A stretch of DNA of 64,000 nt from Devosia lucknowensis (GCF_900177655.1 NZ_FXWK01000002.1:744001-808000), one strand, 5' to 3'; counted from the stretch's first letter, positions 45,137 through 53,876 are shown. Program-made: numbers and translations. The notes: generated by a model not told the origin, from the sequence alone.

Positions 45137-46441
45137 ATGTCTGAAACCAATTTCTCCCCGCGCGAAATCGTCTCCGAGCTCGACCGCCACATCGTGGGCC
45201 AGGCCGACGCCAAGCGCGCCGTGGCCGTAGCGCTGCGCAATCGCTGGCGCCGGCAGCAGCTTTCGCCCGAGCTGCGGCGCGAGGTCAGCCCCAAGAACAT
45301 CCTGATGATCGGGCCGACCGGCGTGGGCAAGACCGAGATTTCGCGTCGCCTGGCACGGCTGGCGCAGGCCCCCTTCGTCAAGGTCGAGGCCACCAAGTTC
45401 ACCGAAGTGGGCTATGTCGGCCGCGATGTCGAGCAGATCGTGCGCGACCTCGTCGAGGCCGGGATCACCGTCCTGCGCGACAAGCGCCGTCGCGATGTGC
45501 AGGCGCAGGCCCATCACAATGCCGAAGAGCGGGTGCTCGATGCGCTGGTCGGCACGTCGGCCACGCCCTCGACGCGCGACAGTTTCCGCACCAAGCTGCG
45601 CAAGAACGAGCTCGACGACAAGGATATCGAGATCGAGATGACGCCGTCGACGCCGCAGGGGATGGATATTCCCGGCATGCAGGGCGGCATCGGCATGATC
45701 AACCTCTCGGACATGTTCAAGCAGGCCATGGGCGGGCGCGGGGTCAAGCGCAAGATCAAGGTCAAGGATGCCTATGAGCCCCTGATCGCCGAAGAGGCCG
45801 ACAAGCTGCTCGACCAGGACCAGCTCAAGGCCGAGGCGATCGAACTCGTCGAAAACCACGGCATCGTCTTCATCGACGAGATCGACAAGGTCGCGGCCCG
45901 CGAAGGTGGGGTGCAGGGCGGTCCATCGCGCGAAGGTGTGCAGCGAGACTTGCTGCCGCTGATCGAAGGCACGACCGTTGCGACCAAGTATGGGCCGGTC
46001 AAGACCGACCATATCCTCTTCATCGCCTCGGGCGCGTTCCACGTGTCCAAGCCCAGCGACCTGTTGCCTGAACTGCAGGGGCGCCTGCCGATCCGGGTGG
46101 AACTCAAGGCGCTGACGCGCGAGGACTTCATCGGCATCCTCAGCGATACCGAAGCGAGCCTGATCAAGCAGTATGTGGCGCTGATGGGAACCGAAGGGCT
46201 GACGCTCGAGATCACCCAGGATGCCATCGAGGCGATTGCCGATGCGGCCGTGAAGGTCAATTCGAGCGTCGAGAATATCGGCGCGCGGCGCCTGCAGACG
46301 GTGATGGAACGGCTGGTCGAGGAAATCTCCTTCGACGCGCCCGACCGGAACGGCCAGACCGTGACCATCGACGCGGCGTTTGTGCGGGACAAGGTCGGTG
46401 TGCTGGCTGGAGATACGGACCTGAGCAAGTTCGTGCTTTAG
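45137..46441 (+). CDS. hslU: ATP-dependent protease ATPase subunit HslU
   Basis: 434 aa from the ATG at 45137 ([20 protein letters not shown]); a GTG at 45128 is in frame. AAA+ unfoldase: Walker [11 protein letters not shown] (~60), Walker [12 protein letters not shown] (~245), the intermediate domain between them, sensor motif and C-terminus [14 protein letters not shown], which docks into HslV. It unfolds substrates for HslV. Confidence 0.98.
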   Translation: MSETNFSPREIVSELDRHIVGQADAKRAVAVALRNRWRRQQLSPELRREVSPKNILMIGPTGVGKTEISRRLARLAQAPFVKVEATKFTEVGYVGRDVEQIVRDLVEAGITVLRDKRRRDVQAQAHHNAEERVLDALVGTSATPSTRDSFRTKLRKNELDDKDIEIEMTPSTPQGMDIPGMQGGIGMINLSDMFKQAMGGRGVKRKIKVKDAYEPLIAEEADKLLDQDQLKAEAIELVENHGIVFIDEIDKVAAREGGVQGGPSREGVQRDLLPLIEGTTVATKYGPVKTDHILFIASGAFHVSKPSDLLPELQGRLPIRVELKALTREDFIGILSDTEASLIKQYVALMGTEGLTLEITQDAIEAIADAAVKVNSSVENIGARRLQTVMERLVEEISFDAPDRNGQTVTIDAAFVRDKVGVLAGDTDLSKFVL

Positions 46442-46479
46442 GGGCGCCTGCCCCTCACACAAGTTCGCTCCCCATCGTC

Positions 46480-46502
46480 ATTGCCGGGCTTGTCCCGGCA
46501 AT
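46480..46502. repeat. 23-bp GCCCGG-type palindrome, copy 5 (inverted)
   Basis: ATTGCCGGG / CCCGGCAAT stems with CGTC before and CCATTTG after, between the convergent hslU and XRE genes; it could serve as a terminator for both. Confidence 0.7.
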
Positions 46503-46516
46503 CCATTTGTGGAGCC

Positions 46517-46885
46517 CTACCGCTTCCGCGCGCTTCGCTTGACCAATTCGTCGCGCAGGAAGCGCAGATCGTCGGCGTCCAGCCGCTCGATATTGTCGCG
46601 CAAGCGATTGGTGAGCTCGGTGGCCTCGGGCACAAGGCCCCCGGTATCGATGGTCACCTTGGGATCGGAGATTTCGGCTAGGCGCTGGAGCTCCTCGGCC
46701 TCGTCCCAGATGACGTTGAAATAGGCGATCATGCGGTGCAGCAGGAAACTGGTCGGCTGGCCACGCTTGCCGTGTTCGAGCGCCGAAAGGTAGGCGGAGG
46801 ACACGTTCAGCGCCGCCGCCATCTCCTTGAGGGAAATGCCGCGCGCGTCGCGAAGGGCCCTGAGCTTGGCACCAAGCGGGGTCAA
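46517..46885 (-). CDS. XRE-family helix-turn-helix regulator
   Basis: 122 aa if it starts at the TTG at 46885, which overlaps the Smr stop (TTGA) and yields the family-like MTPLGAKLRALRDARGISLK; a GTG at 46909 is an alternative. HTH_3 at ~5-60: RGISLKEMAAALNVSSAYLSALEHGKRGQPTSFLLHRMIAYF. The remaining ~60 residues are helical and charged. The XRE-Smr-Tim44 order is conserved in Hyphomicrobiales; the regulon is unknown. Confidence 0.9.
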   Translation of the reverse strand: MTPLGAKLRALRDARGISLKEMAAALNVSSAYLSALEHGKRGQPTSFLLHRMIAYFNVIWDEAEELQRLAEISDPKVTIDTGGLVPEATELTNRLRDNIERLDADDLRFLRDELVKRSARKR

Positions 46886-47463
46886 TGCCGACGCAGGCGC
46901 ACATACCACGCCCCCTCCCCACCATGGCCGCGCGCAGCCACGCTCCAGCCTGATACCAGATGCGACAGGCCCGGTTCGGACAGCCAGATCGGCAGCATGG
47001 TGCGCAGAATTCCCCGTTCGGTCATGGCGGCGATATAGTCGCTATCGGTTCTGGCACCCTTGCCGGTGATGACAAGGATGGTGCGGTTTCCAGCCGCAGC
47101 CCGCGCGCCGATGAACCGGCGGAGGCTGTCGCGGGCCTCGACCTGGGTCATGCCGTGGAGGTCGATCTTGCCATCGATCTCGATGCGGCCACGGCGAACC
47201 TTCTTGTGGATGGCGGGATCGACACCCCTGTCCACGACCTCGATCGGCGCGACCGGCGCCTGGTAGGGCGGCAGGAAGGGCTTGCCCGATGTGAGCGGTT
47301 TGGGTGGCGCCTTGACCAGCGGTTCCGGCTGGGGCTCAGGAACCGGCAATGCGCCAGTCCCCAATTTCAGAAGACCCTTACGACGCAGTGGCTCGACCGT
47401 TTCTGCCACCGTGGTCCACAGATGGAAGTCATGCGGCAGGCGTCGTGAACCGCGCTTGGACAT
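46882..47463 (-). CDS. Smr/MutS2 C-terminal-like domain protein
   Basis: 193 aa (MSKRGSRRLPHDFHLWTTVA). Pro-rich middle (~40-80) and a C-terminal Smr domain (~100-193): IDLHGMTQVEARDSLRRFIGARAAAGNRTILVITGKGAR, with LDLHG and TGKG motifs seen in Smr nucleases. Possibly nicks branched DNA or acts in RNA handling; not tested. Second in the Tim44-Smr-XRE run. Confidence 0.92.
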   Translation of the reverse strand: MSKRGSRRLPHDFHLWTTVAETVEPLRRKGLLKLGTGALPVPEPQPEPLVKAPPKPLTSGKPFLPPYQAPVAPIEVVDRGVDPAIHKKVRRGRIEIDGKIDLHGMTQVEARDSLRRFIGARAAAGNRTILVITGKGARTDSDYIAAMTERGILRTMLPIWLSEPGLSHLVSGWSVAARGHGGEGAWYVRLRRH

Positions 47464-47487
47464 GGTCGTCGGGCCTGCCGGTATGGA

Positions 47488-48210
47488 TCAATCGAGCTGG
47501 CTGGTGGCCACGACTTTCCAGTTCGGATCGCGCGACTTGGGATTGCGCGAGAAGGTCCATTCGTCAGCGATGGTCTGGACCTGATCGGCATTGCCCTCGA
47601 CCAGATTGCCGTCCTTGTCACGGGTGGCGGAAACCACTTCGGCATGGAAGTCGACGGTGACGTTGACGTCCTTCTTGTCGTATTCGGCATCGACGATGGC
47701 GATCTTGGGCAGGCCGACAAAGGTGAAATCGACGGTGCGGCCTTCGGCTTCCCGGTCGCTGATGGCGCGATGGAAACTGTCGTAGATGGGCTTGTCGAGA
47801 AGGTTCTTGAGCGTCTGGCGATCACCTTCGGCAAAGGCCGTGACGATCATCTCGTATGCCTGCTTGGCGCCTTCGAGGAAGCCCTTGGGTGAGAAGGTCG
47901 GATCGGCCTCGACAACAGCCTTGAGACCTGCGGCGAGTTCGGCATTGCCGGCAGCGGCCTGTTCGATCTCGGCCTCGAGCTTGCGGGCGCGACGCTCGTC
48001 GTCAAGCTCGGGCTGGGCTGGGCGCGGGCGCAGGGGAACAACGGTTTCCTCGCTGGTCTCGCCGGTTTTCTCGGGACGGGTCGAACGGCTGCGATCGACC
48101 GGAGGACGTTCATTGCCGGTACGCGTCCCCAGGACGGACCGCAGGCGGAAGAGCACGAAGACCGCTACAGCAATGGCAATCAGCGTCGGCAGATCGAGGA
48201 AATCGTCCAT
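47488..48210 (-). CDS. Tim44-like domain protein (TimA)
   Basis: 240 aa from the ATG at 48210 (MDDFLDLPTLIAIAVAVFVL). N-terminal membrane anchor (~8-26), charged linker (~30-85) with KLEAEIEQAAAGNAELAAGL, then a Tim44/MBA1-like C-terminal domain (~90-238; PTFSPKGFLEGAKQAYEMIVTAFAEGDRQTLKNLLDKPIYDSF, ...). Bacterial Tim44-like proteins are inner-membrane proteins of poorly known function, linked to protein export or insertion. In many relatives a mltA gene lies between Tim44 and Smr; here the gap is only 24 bp. Confidence 0.93.
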   Translation of the reverse strand: MDDFLDLPTLIAIAVAVFVLFRLRSVLGTRTGNERPPVDRSRSTRPEKTGETSEETVVPLRPRPAQPELDDERRARKLEAEIEQAAAGNAELAAGLKAVVEADPTFSPKGFLEGAKQAYEMIVTAFAEGDRQTLKNLLDKPIYDSFHRAISDREAEGRTVDFTFVGLPKIAIVDAEYDKKDVNVTVDFHAEVVSATRDKDGNLVEGNADQVQTIADEWTFSRNPKSRDPNWKVVATSQLD

Positions 48211-48382
48211 GAAATGGGCACCTTGCGCGGGAGGCGTCGACAAAAAACTAATGGATGGCGCTCGTTCTGCGCCGCGGTTCGCCTATATATAGGCAATGCT
48301 TTAGCCTGAAACCAGTTCACCTTGGGGCGAGTTGCTTTTTTGCCGCGCCCCGTTTTCGAGCCAGAAACGACAGGAACAGATC

Positions 48383-48847
48383 TTGGCCCGCTTTATCGCC
48401 ATCGGCTTTCTCCTCCTGCCCCTTATCGAAATCGCGCTTTTCGTCATCGTGGGACGCGCCATCGGCGTGTTTCCTACACTCGGTCTGGTGATCCTGGGTG
48501 CCGTTGCCGGCGCCATGCTTTTGCGACAGCAGGGCCTGGGCGTCGTATCGCGGTTGCGCAGCAATGTCAGGGCCGGCACCATACCCGGCCGGACCATGTT
48601 CGACGCCATGCTGATCGGCCTGGCGGCTATTCTTCTCGTGCTGCCCGGCTTTCTCAGTGACATGGTGGCGCTGGCCCTGCTGATCCCGCCGGTACGGGGT
48701 TGGATGTTCAAGGCATTGGCCAGTCGCGTGCGAGTGGTGGAAACGACGACCAGCTATCGCCGCCATGATGGACCTGTCTACGAACCCGAGCCGGAAACAC
48801 GCTCCATCGAGCTCAAGGACGAGAACTGGCGGGACGGTCGCAACTAG
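48383..48847 (+). CDS. FxsA family membrane protein
   Basis: 154 aa from a TTG at 48383 (MARFIAIGFLLLPLIEIALF) with AGGAA upstream. Two hydrophobic segments in the first 60 residues, the FxsA core LIEIALFVIVGRAIGVFPTLGLVILGAVAGAMLLRQQGL, and a third at ~75-100 (LPGFLSDMVALALLIPPVRG). In E. coli FxsA affects phage exclusion by F plasmid; here function unknown. Divergent from the Tim44 gene, upstream of secB. Confidence 0.9.
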   Translation: MARFIAIGFLLLPLIEIALFVIVGRAIGVFPTLGLVILGAVAGAMLLRQQGLGVVSRLRSNVRAGTIPGRTMFDAMLIGLAAILLVLPGFLSDMVALALLIPPVRGWMFKALASRVRVVETTTSYRRHDGPVYEPEPETRSIELKDENWRDGRN

Positions 48848-48929
48848 GCCGCTCGGCTTGTTCGCATGCGCCAAAAGTGCTAGCCACTGGCCTCGAATTG
48901 CCTGACTTCGAAATCAAAAGGACCAGATA

Positions 48930-49454
48930 ATGGCCGACGAAAACCAGGGCGCGGCAGCGCCGCAGCCCGGCACCGCGCCCAGCATGAACCTTGTGGGCCA
49001 GTATATCCGCGACCTCAGCTTCGAAAATCCCGGTGCGCCGACGACGCTGATGAGCGGTGGGACCAACCCGGCCTTCAACGTCTCGATCTCGGTGGGCGTG
49101 AAGAAGCAGAACGACGAAATCTACGCGGTCGAGCTGACGCTCAACGCCAAGGCCAATCGCGAAGAGACCCTGCTGTTCAATGTCGAGCTCGTCTATGGCG
49201 GCATCTTCCGCCTCAAGAACGTGCCGGAAAACCAGCTGTCGCCGCTGCTGATGATCGAATGTCCGCGCCTCATCTTCCCGTTCGCGCGCCAGGTGCTGGC
49301 CAGCGTGACGCAGCAGGGCGGTTTCCCGCCGCTGATGATGGAGCCGGTGGATTTCTCGGCCATCTATCGGCAGAACCTGGCCAAGCTGGCCCAGCAGGGC
49401 GGTGCTGCAGCGCCAGCCGCAGCAGCAGCGCCCGAGGGCGACAAGCTCAACTGA
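48930..49454 (+). CDS. secB: Protein-export chaperone SecB
   Basis: 174 aa. SecB fold with MNLVGQYIRDLSFENPGAP, VELTLNAKANREETLLFNVELVYGGIFRL and the conserved PRLIFPFARQVLASVTQQGGFPPLMMEPVDFSAIY segment. It holds preproteins unfolded for SecA. The C-terminus is an Ala-rich tail. A terminator follows. Confidence 0.98.
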   Translation: MADENQGAAAPQPGTAPSMNLVGQYIRDLSFENPGAPTTLMSGGTNPAFNVSISVGVKKQNDEIYAVELTLNAKANREETLLFNVELVYGGIFRLKNVPENQLSPLLMIECPRLIFPFARQVLASVTQQGGFPPLMMEPVDFSAIYRQNLAKLAQQGGAAAPAAAAAPEGDKLN

Positions 49455-49476
49455 GCCAAGTCTGCATGCTACAGAC

Positions 49477-49505
49477 AACCCCGGCCTCGTGCCGGGGTTT
49501 TTGTT
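49477..49505 (+). terminator. Rho-independent terminator after secB
   Basis: AACCCCGGC / GCCGGGGTT stem, then TTTTGTTT, starting 23 bp after the stop. Confidence 0.85.
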
Positions 49506-49588
49506 TGGATGCCGGGGTGGGGCTCAAGCAGGCTGCCTCAACACCTACGGTGTCGCTCCGGCAAAAGCCGGTGTCTATTGTTTGTCAT

Positions 49589-49611
49589 GGATCCCGGCCT
49601 TCGCCGGGATA
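49589..49611. repeat. CCCGGCCTTCGCCGGG palindrome
   Basis: GGATCCCGGCCTTCGCCGGG with TCAT before and ATAAC after; in the convergent secB/dnaQ gap. Confidence 0.65.
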
Positions 49612-49655
49612 ACCGCGGCAGATGGGATAGTGTTGCGACCATGAAGGGTCGCTTC

Positions 49656-50363
49656 CTACTCCGCTGCCGCTTCGGCGTATTGTGCCCAGATGGCGCTTTC
49701 GCCCATCTTGCCCACGAAAGCGGCGTGCGCTTCGGCCTCCTGAGCACTGATGCGGCTGGGCAAGGCGACGGGACGCGGGGCCACGGCGATCCGCACCTGT
49801 GCAGCGCCGGTGCCTGAACTTGCAACCTCGGCCACCAGGGCCAGACTGACCTGCTTGCCCCCGATCAGCTCGAGATAGACTTCGGCCAGGATCTCGCTGT
49901 CGAGCAGGGCGCCGTGAAGCGTGCGGCGGGAATTGTCGATGCCGTAGTGCTTGCAGAGCGCATCGAGGCTGACACGGGCGCCCGGATGCTTCTGGCGCGC
50001 CACCATGACCGTATCGATCACCGGATTGGTGAGGGTCTTGTGGCCACTGATCTCGAGCTGATGATTGAGAAAGCCCATGTCGAAGGGGGCGTTGTGAATG
50101 ACCAGCGTTGCGTCGCCGATAAAGGCGAGAAAGTCATCCACCACATCCTTAAAGAGTGCCTTGTCGGCGAGGAATTCCTCGCTCAGCCCGTGGACCCTGA
50201 ATGCTTCCTCGGGCATGGAGCGCTGGGGATTGATATAGACGTGGAAATGCTTGCCGGTTGGGATGTGATTGATCAACTCGACGCAGCCGATCTCCACCAG
50301 ACGATCTCCGCCGGTCGGCGAAAGACCCGTGGTTTCGGTATCGAGCACGATTTCCCTGATCAT
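49656..50363 (-). CDS. dnaQ: DNA polymerase III epsilon subunit (proofreading exonuclease)
   Basis: 235 aa (MIREIVLDTETTGLSPTGGD). DEDDh exonuclease: Asp/Glu in LDTETTGL, Asp in VIHNAPFDMGFL, His/Asp in TLHGALLDSEILAEVY. It proofreads for the replicative polymerase. The ATG overlaps the coaE TGA (ATGA). Order maf-aroE-coaE-dnaQ reads leftward from the origin region. Confidence 0.97.
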   Translation of the reverse strand: MIREIVLDTETTGLSPTGGDRLVEIGCVELINHIPTGKHFHVYINPQRSMPEEAFRVHGLSEEFLADKALFKDVVDDFLAFIGDATLVIHNAPFDMGFLNHQLEISGHKTLTNPVIDTVMVARQKHPGARVSLDALCKHYGIDNSRRTLHGALLDSEILAEVYLELIGGKQVSLALVAEVASSGTGAAQVRIAVAPRPVALPSRISAQEAEAHAAFVGKMGESAIWAQYAEAAAE

Positions 50364-50950
50364 TCGCCCTGCCGTTCGATGTCCGCCACGAGGTCGGCAA
50401 CCTCGGCCTGGATGATATCGGGCGATTGCGCCGTATCGAAGGTCCAGGTTGCCCGTGCCTTCTTTTCGGCCTGTGGCATCTGCCGGGCAAGAAGGCTCTC
50501 CAGCTTTTCCACGGTCATGCCCGGCCGGTCGAGTACCCGTCGGCGCTGGATCGCGTCGTCCACATGGGTGACGGCCACCGCGTCGAAACCGTAATCGTAG
50601 CCGCTTTCGTAAAGGAGCGGCACTTCGACGGCGGCAGCGACATGACCATCGCGTTCCGCGGTATCCAGGAATTGCGCAATCCTGGCGCGCACCAGGGGAT
50701 GAACCACGGCTTCGAGGCGCTTGAAGCCCGCTGGATCGGCGGCGAGGCGGCTCGAGAGCGCCTGCCGATCGATGACGCCATTGCTGGAAACGCCGGGAAA
50801 CAGTGCTTCCACCGGCGCAACGGCGTCGCCGGCATACAGTTCGGCGACCGCGGCATCGGCCGAAAAGACAGGCACGCCGGCTGCGGCGAATGCCGCGAGC
50901 AGGGTGGATTTGCCCGTCGCGATGGACCCCGTGATGCCGATCCGCTTCAT
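50360..50950 (-). CDS. coaE: Dephospho-CoA kinase
   Basis: 196 aa from the ATG at 50950 (MKRIGITGSIATGKSTLLAA). P-loop GSIATGKST, ADAAVAELYAG, EVPLLYESGYDYGFDAVAVTHVDDAIQRRRVLDR. It phosphorylates dephospho-CoA, the last CoA step, while coaA at 38237 does the first. It starts 2 bp after the aroE stop. Confidence 0.97.
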   Translation of the reverse strand: MKRIGITGSIATGKSTLLAAFAAAGVPVFSADAAVAELYAGDAVAPVEALFPGVSSNGVIDRQALSSRLAADPAGFKRLEAVVHPLVRARIAQFLDTAERDGHVAAAVEVPLLYESGYDYGFDAVAVTHVDDAIQRRRVLDRPGMTVEKLESLLARQMPQAEKKARATWTFDTAQSPDIIQAEVADLVADIERQGE

Positions 50951-50952
50951 TC

Positions 50953-51783
50953 TCAATGGTCCAGGGTCGCTTCGACCAGGCTGCGCAGCTCGGGTGTCAC
51001 TTTGGGCGTCACACCGAACCAGGCAGCAAATCCCGGCACCGCCTGATGCAACAGCATTCCGAGACCATCGACCGTGCGCAGGCCATGTGCATTGGCTTCG
51101 GCGAGAAGTGGGGTTTCGAGCGGCGTGTAGACAATATCGGTGACGAGGGTAGACGGCGGCAGGAGGCCCAAGTCGAGCCAATCGAATTTCGAGCCATGCA
51201 TGCCGATGGAACTGGTGTTGACGACGAGGCCGATATCGGGCGCCAGTTCGTCGAAAGCCTCGAATCCGTGGGCTTCGAAGGGCCCGTCGATTTCCTCGAT
51301 CAGCGCCTGCGCATTGGCGAGGGTCCGGTTGAGGACATGGACCTGGCCGCCATTGCGCCGGCGCAGGGCGACCAGGACGGCACGGGCCGCGCCTCCAGCG
51401 CCGATGATGAGGGCATCCTTGGGTCCATCCGACCAGGTTGGCGCATTGGCATCGAGATTGCCCAGGAACCCGAGATAGTCGGTATTGGTGCCATGGACCT
51501 TGCCTGACCGGACCACGAGCGTGTTCACCGCCCCGATCATCCGCGCCAGGTCATCGACGCTGTCGCAGAGGGCAAAGACCGTTTCCTTGTGGGGAATGGT
51601 GACGTTGCCACCGGCAAATTCGCCGGAGCGCAAGCGGTCGAAAAAGGCGGGCAAATCGTCGGGGGCCACATCGATGGCTTCATAGGTGCCGTCGATGCCG
51701 TGCTCCCGGAGCCATGAACCATGAATCAGGGGCGAACGGGAATGGGCGATCGGATGACCGATAACGAAGGCCTTGGTGGTCAA
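50953..51783 (-). CDS. aroE: Shikimate dehydrogenase
   Basis: 276 aa from a TTG at 51783 (MTTKAFVIGHPIAHSRSPLI), with AGGAT 6-7 bp upstream and 10 bp after the maf stop; no suitable ATG exists. Substrate loop IGHPIAHSRSPLIHG, NVTIPHKE with the catalytic Lys, cofactor IIGAGGAARAVLVAL and DGLGMLLHQAVPGF near the end. It reduces 3-dehydroshikimate. Confidence 0.95.
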   Translation of the reverse strand: MTTKAFVIGHPIAHSRSPLIHGSWLREHGIDGTYEAIDVAPDDLPAFFDRLRSGEFAGGNVTIPHKETVFALCDSVDDLARMIGAVNTLVVRSGKVHGTNTDYLGFLGNLDANAPTWSDGPKDALIIGAGGAARAVLVALRRRNGGQVHVLNRTLANAQALIEEIDGPFEAHGFEAFDELAPDIGLVVNTSSIGMHGSKFDWLDLGLLPPSTLVTDIVYTPLETPLLAEANAHGLRTVDGLGMLLHQAVPGFAAWFGVTPKVTPELRSLVEATLDH

Positions 51784-51793
51784 TGCACGATCC

Positions 51794-52390
51794 TCAGGAC
51801 TGCAGCAGCTCAGGCGCGATATTGCGCAAAGCGGCCAGGAGGGGAAGCAGGGGAAGCCCGAGAATGGTGAAATAGTCGCCAGTGACGGTTTCGAACAGGC
51901 GGATGGACGGCCCTTCGAGACGATAGCCGCCAACCGAAGACAGAATGGCTTCGCCTTCGAGGCGGAGAACGAGGTCCCGCTCGTCGGGTGCAAAGTCCCG
52001 CATGGTGAGTTCGGCCGTCTGCACATCGGACCAGAGCAGGGCGCCATCGCGGACCAGCGTGACCGCGGCATGCAGGCGGTGGGTCTTGCCGCGCAGGTGA
52101 TCGAGTTGATCGGCAGCGTCTCCGAGAGATGATGGCTTGTGTAAAAGTTCAGGCCCCAGCGCCAGCGTCTGGTCCGCGCCGATCACGATGGCGCCGGGAT
52201 GGAGCGCGGAAACCGCTTCGGCCTTGCGCCGCGCCAATAGCAGCGCCACGTCCCGGCCGTCGCCTCCGGCATTGAAAGTTTCGCTTTCGATGCCACGTTC
52301 GTCGATGGTCGCTGGATGGGTGGTGAACGCCAAACCAGCCTTGTCCAGCAAGGCTTTACGGGTCGCACTGGCGGAAGCGAGGATCAGCAT
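51794..52390 (-). CDS. maf: Maf-like nucleotide pyrophosphatase
   Basis: 198 aa (MLILASASATRKALLDKAGL). Signature LASASATRKALL (canonical LASxSPRR slightly diverged), VIGADQTLALG with the key Asp, and GGYRLEGPSIRLFETVTGDYFTILGLPLLPLLAALR. Maf proteins hydrolyse modified or canonical NTPs. It lies immediately left of the putative origin, a classic Maf/hemE flank in this class. Confidence 0.95.
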   Translation of the reverse strand: MLILASASATRKALLDKAGLAFTTHPATIDERGIESETFNAGGDGRDVALLLARRKAEAVSALHPGAIVIGADQTLALGPELLHKPSSLGDAADQLDHLRGKTHRLHAAVTLVRDGALLWSDVQTAELTMRDFAPDERDLVLRLEGEAILSSVGGYRLEGPSIRLFETVTGDYFTILGLPLLPLLAALRNIAPELLQS

Positions 52391-52399
52391 GGAGCCAAG

Positions 52400-52408
52400 T
52401 TTTCCACA
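52400..52408 (+). promoter_or_regulatory. DnaA-box-like site TTTTCCACA
   Basis: Matches the TTWTNCACA consensus exactly. Other candidates in the gap (TCGTCCACA at 52584-52592) have two mismatches. Confidence 0.5.
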
Positions 52409-52495
52409 CTGTCATCCCCAGCTCAAGGGCACGCTGTGGTTTGGTCGTGCAAGTTTTGGCTGAAGCGAAACTTGTTCGACTTGGGTCCCGAATTG

Positions 52496-52510
52496 TTAAC
52501 AAGACGTTTA
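52496..52510. promoter_or_regulatory. Near-consensus CtrA box TTAA-N7-TTTA
   Basis: One mismatch in the second half site, spacer 7 bp, in the putative origin. Confidence 0.4.
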
Positions 52511-52627
52511 CGGACCCTGGCGACGGGCCCGGTGGAAAGCTCTGGGGAAAGCCGCAAATGAGCGGAAAAGGTTTTGAGTCCGATCGTCCACAGCGTGAAT
52601 CGAATCGTTGACTCCGGAGTCGTCGGA

Positions 52628-52642
52628 TTAACCTCTCGTTAA
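52628..52642. promoter_or_regulatory. CtrA box TTAA-N7-TTAA in the origin region
   Basis: TTAACCTCTCGTTAAC, exact half sites with a trailing C as in the full consensus. CtrA binding near the origin represses replication initiation in Caulobacter; the same role here is inferred. Confidence 0.6.
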
Positions 52643-52656
52643 CATCTGTGGCGACG

Positions 52657-52671
52657 TTAAGGTTCCGGTAA
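52657..52671. promoter_or_regulatory. Near-consensus CtrA box TTAA-N7-GTAA
   Basis: One mismatch (G for T), 14 bp from the perfect box, so the two could be bound co-operatively. Confidence 0.4.
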
Positions 52672-52829
52672 GGATTGGACGATGTTCACACGGCGTTAAC
52701 CATAGGCTGCGCGCAAGTGTCACCGAGGCTGCCGATTGTGGGTGGCGGTGAATTCCAGCTAAACACCGCAATAAAGATAAAGAAGCGAAGCAAGACAGAC
52801 TCTTTTTAGGGTTTGGAAGGAATGACGCG

Positions 52830-53876
52830 ATGCATTCAGCGGTACACAAACCAATGCTGGCTACCGTCCTCGGACAGCGCCAGGCGACACCCCCCATGTG
52901 GATCATGCGCCAGGCAGGACGCTATCTGCCCGAGTATCGGCAGACGCGGACCCAGGCCAAGGATTTCCTGGAGCTCTGCTACACGCCGGAACTGGCGGTG
53001 GAGGTGACAATGCAGCCCTTGCGCCGCTTCGATCTCGACGCCGCGATCCTCTTTTCCGACATTCTCGTGGTGCCCGATGCCCTGGGGCAGACCGTTCGCT
53101 TCCAGGTGGGGGAAGGGCCGGTGCTGGAGGCTTTGGACGAGAAGGGTATCGATGCGCTCGAACCGTCGCGGGCCATGGGCCACCTGGCGCCCGTTCTGGA
53201 TACCGTTCGGCGGCTGCGAGCGGCCCTGCCTCCGGAAAAGACCCTGATCGGGTTCTGTGGGGCGCCCTGGACCGTCGCGACCTATATGCTGGGAGGCCGC
53301 GGCTCACCCGACCAGTGGGTGGCGCGCAAGTTTGCGCTCGAGCATCCGGCGGCGTTCGACAAGCTGATGGACATCCTTGTCACAACCTCGATCGATTACC
53401 TTGCCGCGCAACTGGAGGCGGGCGCCGACGTGGTGCAGCTGTTTGAAAGCTGGGCCCTTAATCTCGACGACACGAGCTTTGCCCGCAACGTCATGGAGCC
53501 CAATCGGCGGATCGTCGAGGGATTGCGGCAGCGCATTCCCAACGCGCCGATCATCGGCTTTCCGCGCGGTGCTGCCGGCAATCTGCGGCGCTATGCGGAG
53601 TCCACGGGGGTCAACGTGCTCGGCGTGGATTTTGCGACGCCGCTCGAGTTCGTGCGGTCCAGCCTGCCTCCCGATATCGCGGTACAGGGCAATCTTGATC
53701 CGCTGCGCCTGGTGGTCGGTGGGGAAGCGATGGAAAGCCAGGCGCGCGCCATTCTTTCGGCGTTCTCCGATCGTCCGCACATTTTCAACCTTGGCCATGG
53801 CATCGTTCCGGAAACGCCGATCGCCCATGTCGAGCGACTGGTTGATCTGGTCAAATCCTGGGAGGCACGCGCATGA
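52830..53876 (+). CDS. hemE: Uroporphyrinogen decarboxylase
   Basis: 348 aa (MHSAVHKPMLATVLGQRQAT), with GGAAGGAA upstream. WIMRQAGRYLPEYRQTR at the N-terminus (Arg/Asp active-site cleft), GFCGAPWTVATYMLGG, and GNLDPLRL and NLGHGIVPETPIAHVERLVD. It decarboxylates uroporphyrinogen III in heme synthesis. hemJ follows with an ATGA overlap. Confidence 0.97.
   Translation: MHSAVHKPMLATVLGQRQATPPMWIMRQAGRYLPEYRQTRTQAKDFLELCYTPELAVEVTMQPLRRFDLDAAILFSDILVVPDALGQTVRFQVGEGPVLEALDEKGIDALEPSRAMGHLAPVLDTVRRLRAALPPEKTLIGFCGAPWTVATYMLGGRGSPDQWVARKFALEHPAAFDKLMDILVTTSIDYLAAQLEAGADVVQLFESWALNLDDTSFARNVMEPNRRIVEGLRQRIPNAPIIGFPRGAAGNLRRYAESTGVNVLGVDFATPLEFVRSSLPPDIAVQGNLDPLRLVVGGEAMESQARAILSAFSDRPHIFNLGHGIVPETPIAHVERLVDLVKSWEARA

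Larger units (their letters stand above)
52391..52829. other. Putative chromosomal origin region (oriC) between maf and hemE
   Basis: A 439-bp gap with no gene, located next to hemE as in characterised alphaproteobacterial origins (Caulobacter and Sinorhizobium). It contains a TTTTCCACA DnaA-box-like site (52400-52408), one perfect and two one-mismatch CtrA boxes, several TTAA and GTTAAC words, and an A-rich stretch (about 52757-52805) before hemE. Flanking genes diverge. No unwinding test is possible here; GC skew would be decisive. Confidence 0.7.

Noticed and set aside
44981..46462. 493-residue antisense frame opposite hslU
   Set aside because: Codon-phase shadow of hslU; no start with ribosome site and no family motifs.
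51784..52071. N-terminal extension of aroE
   Set aside because: Overlaps maf in another frame and lacks homology; the TTG at 51783 fits spacing and family length.
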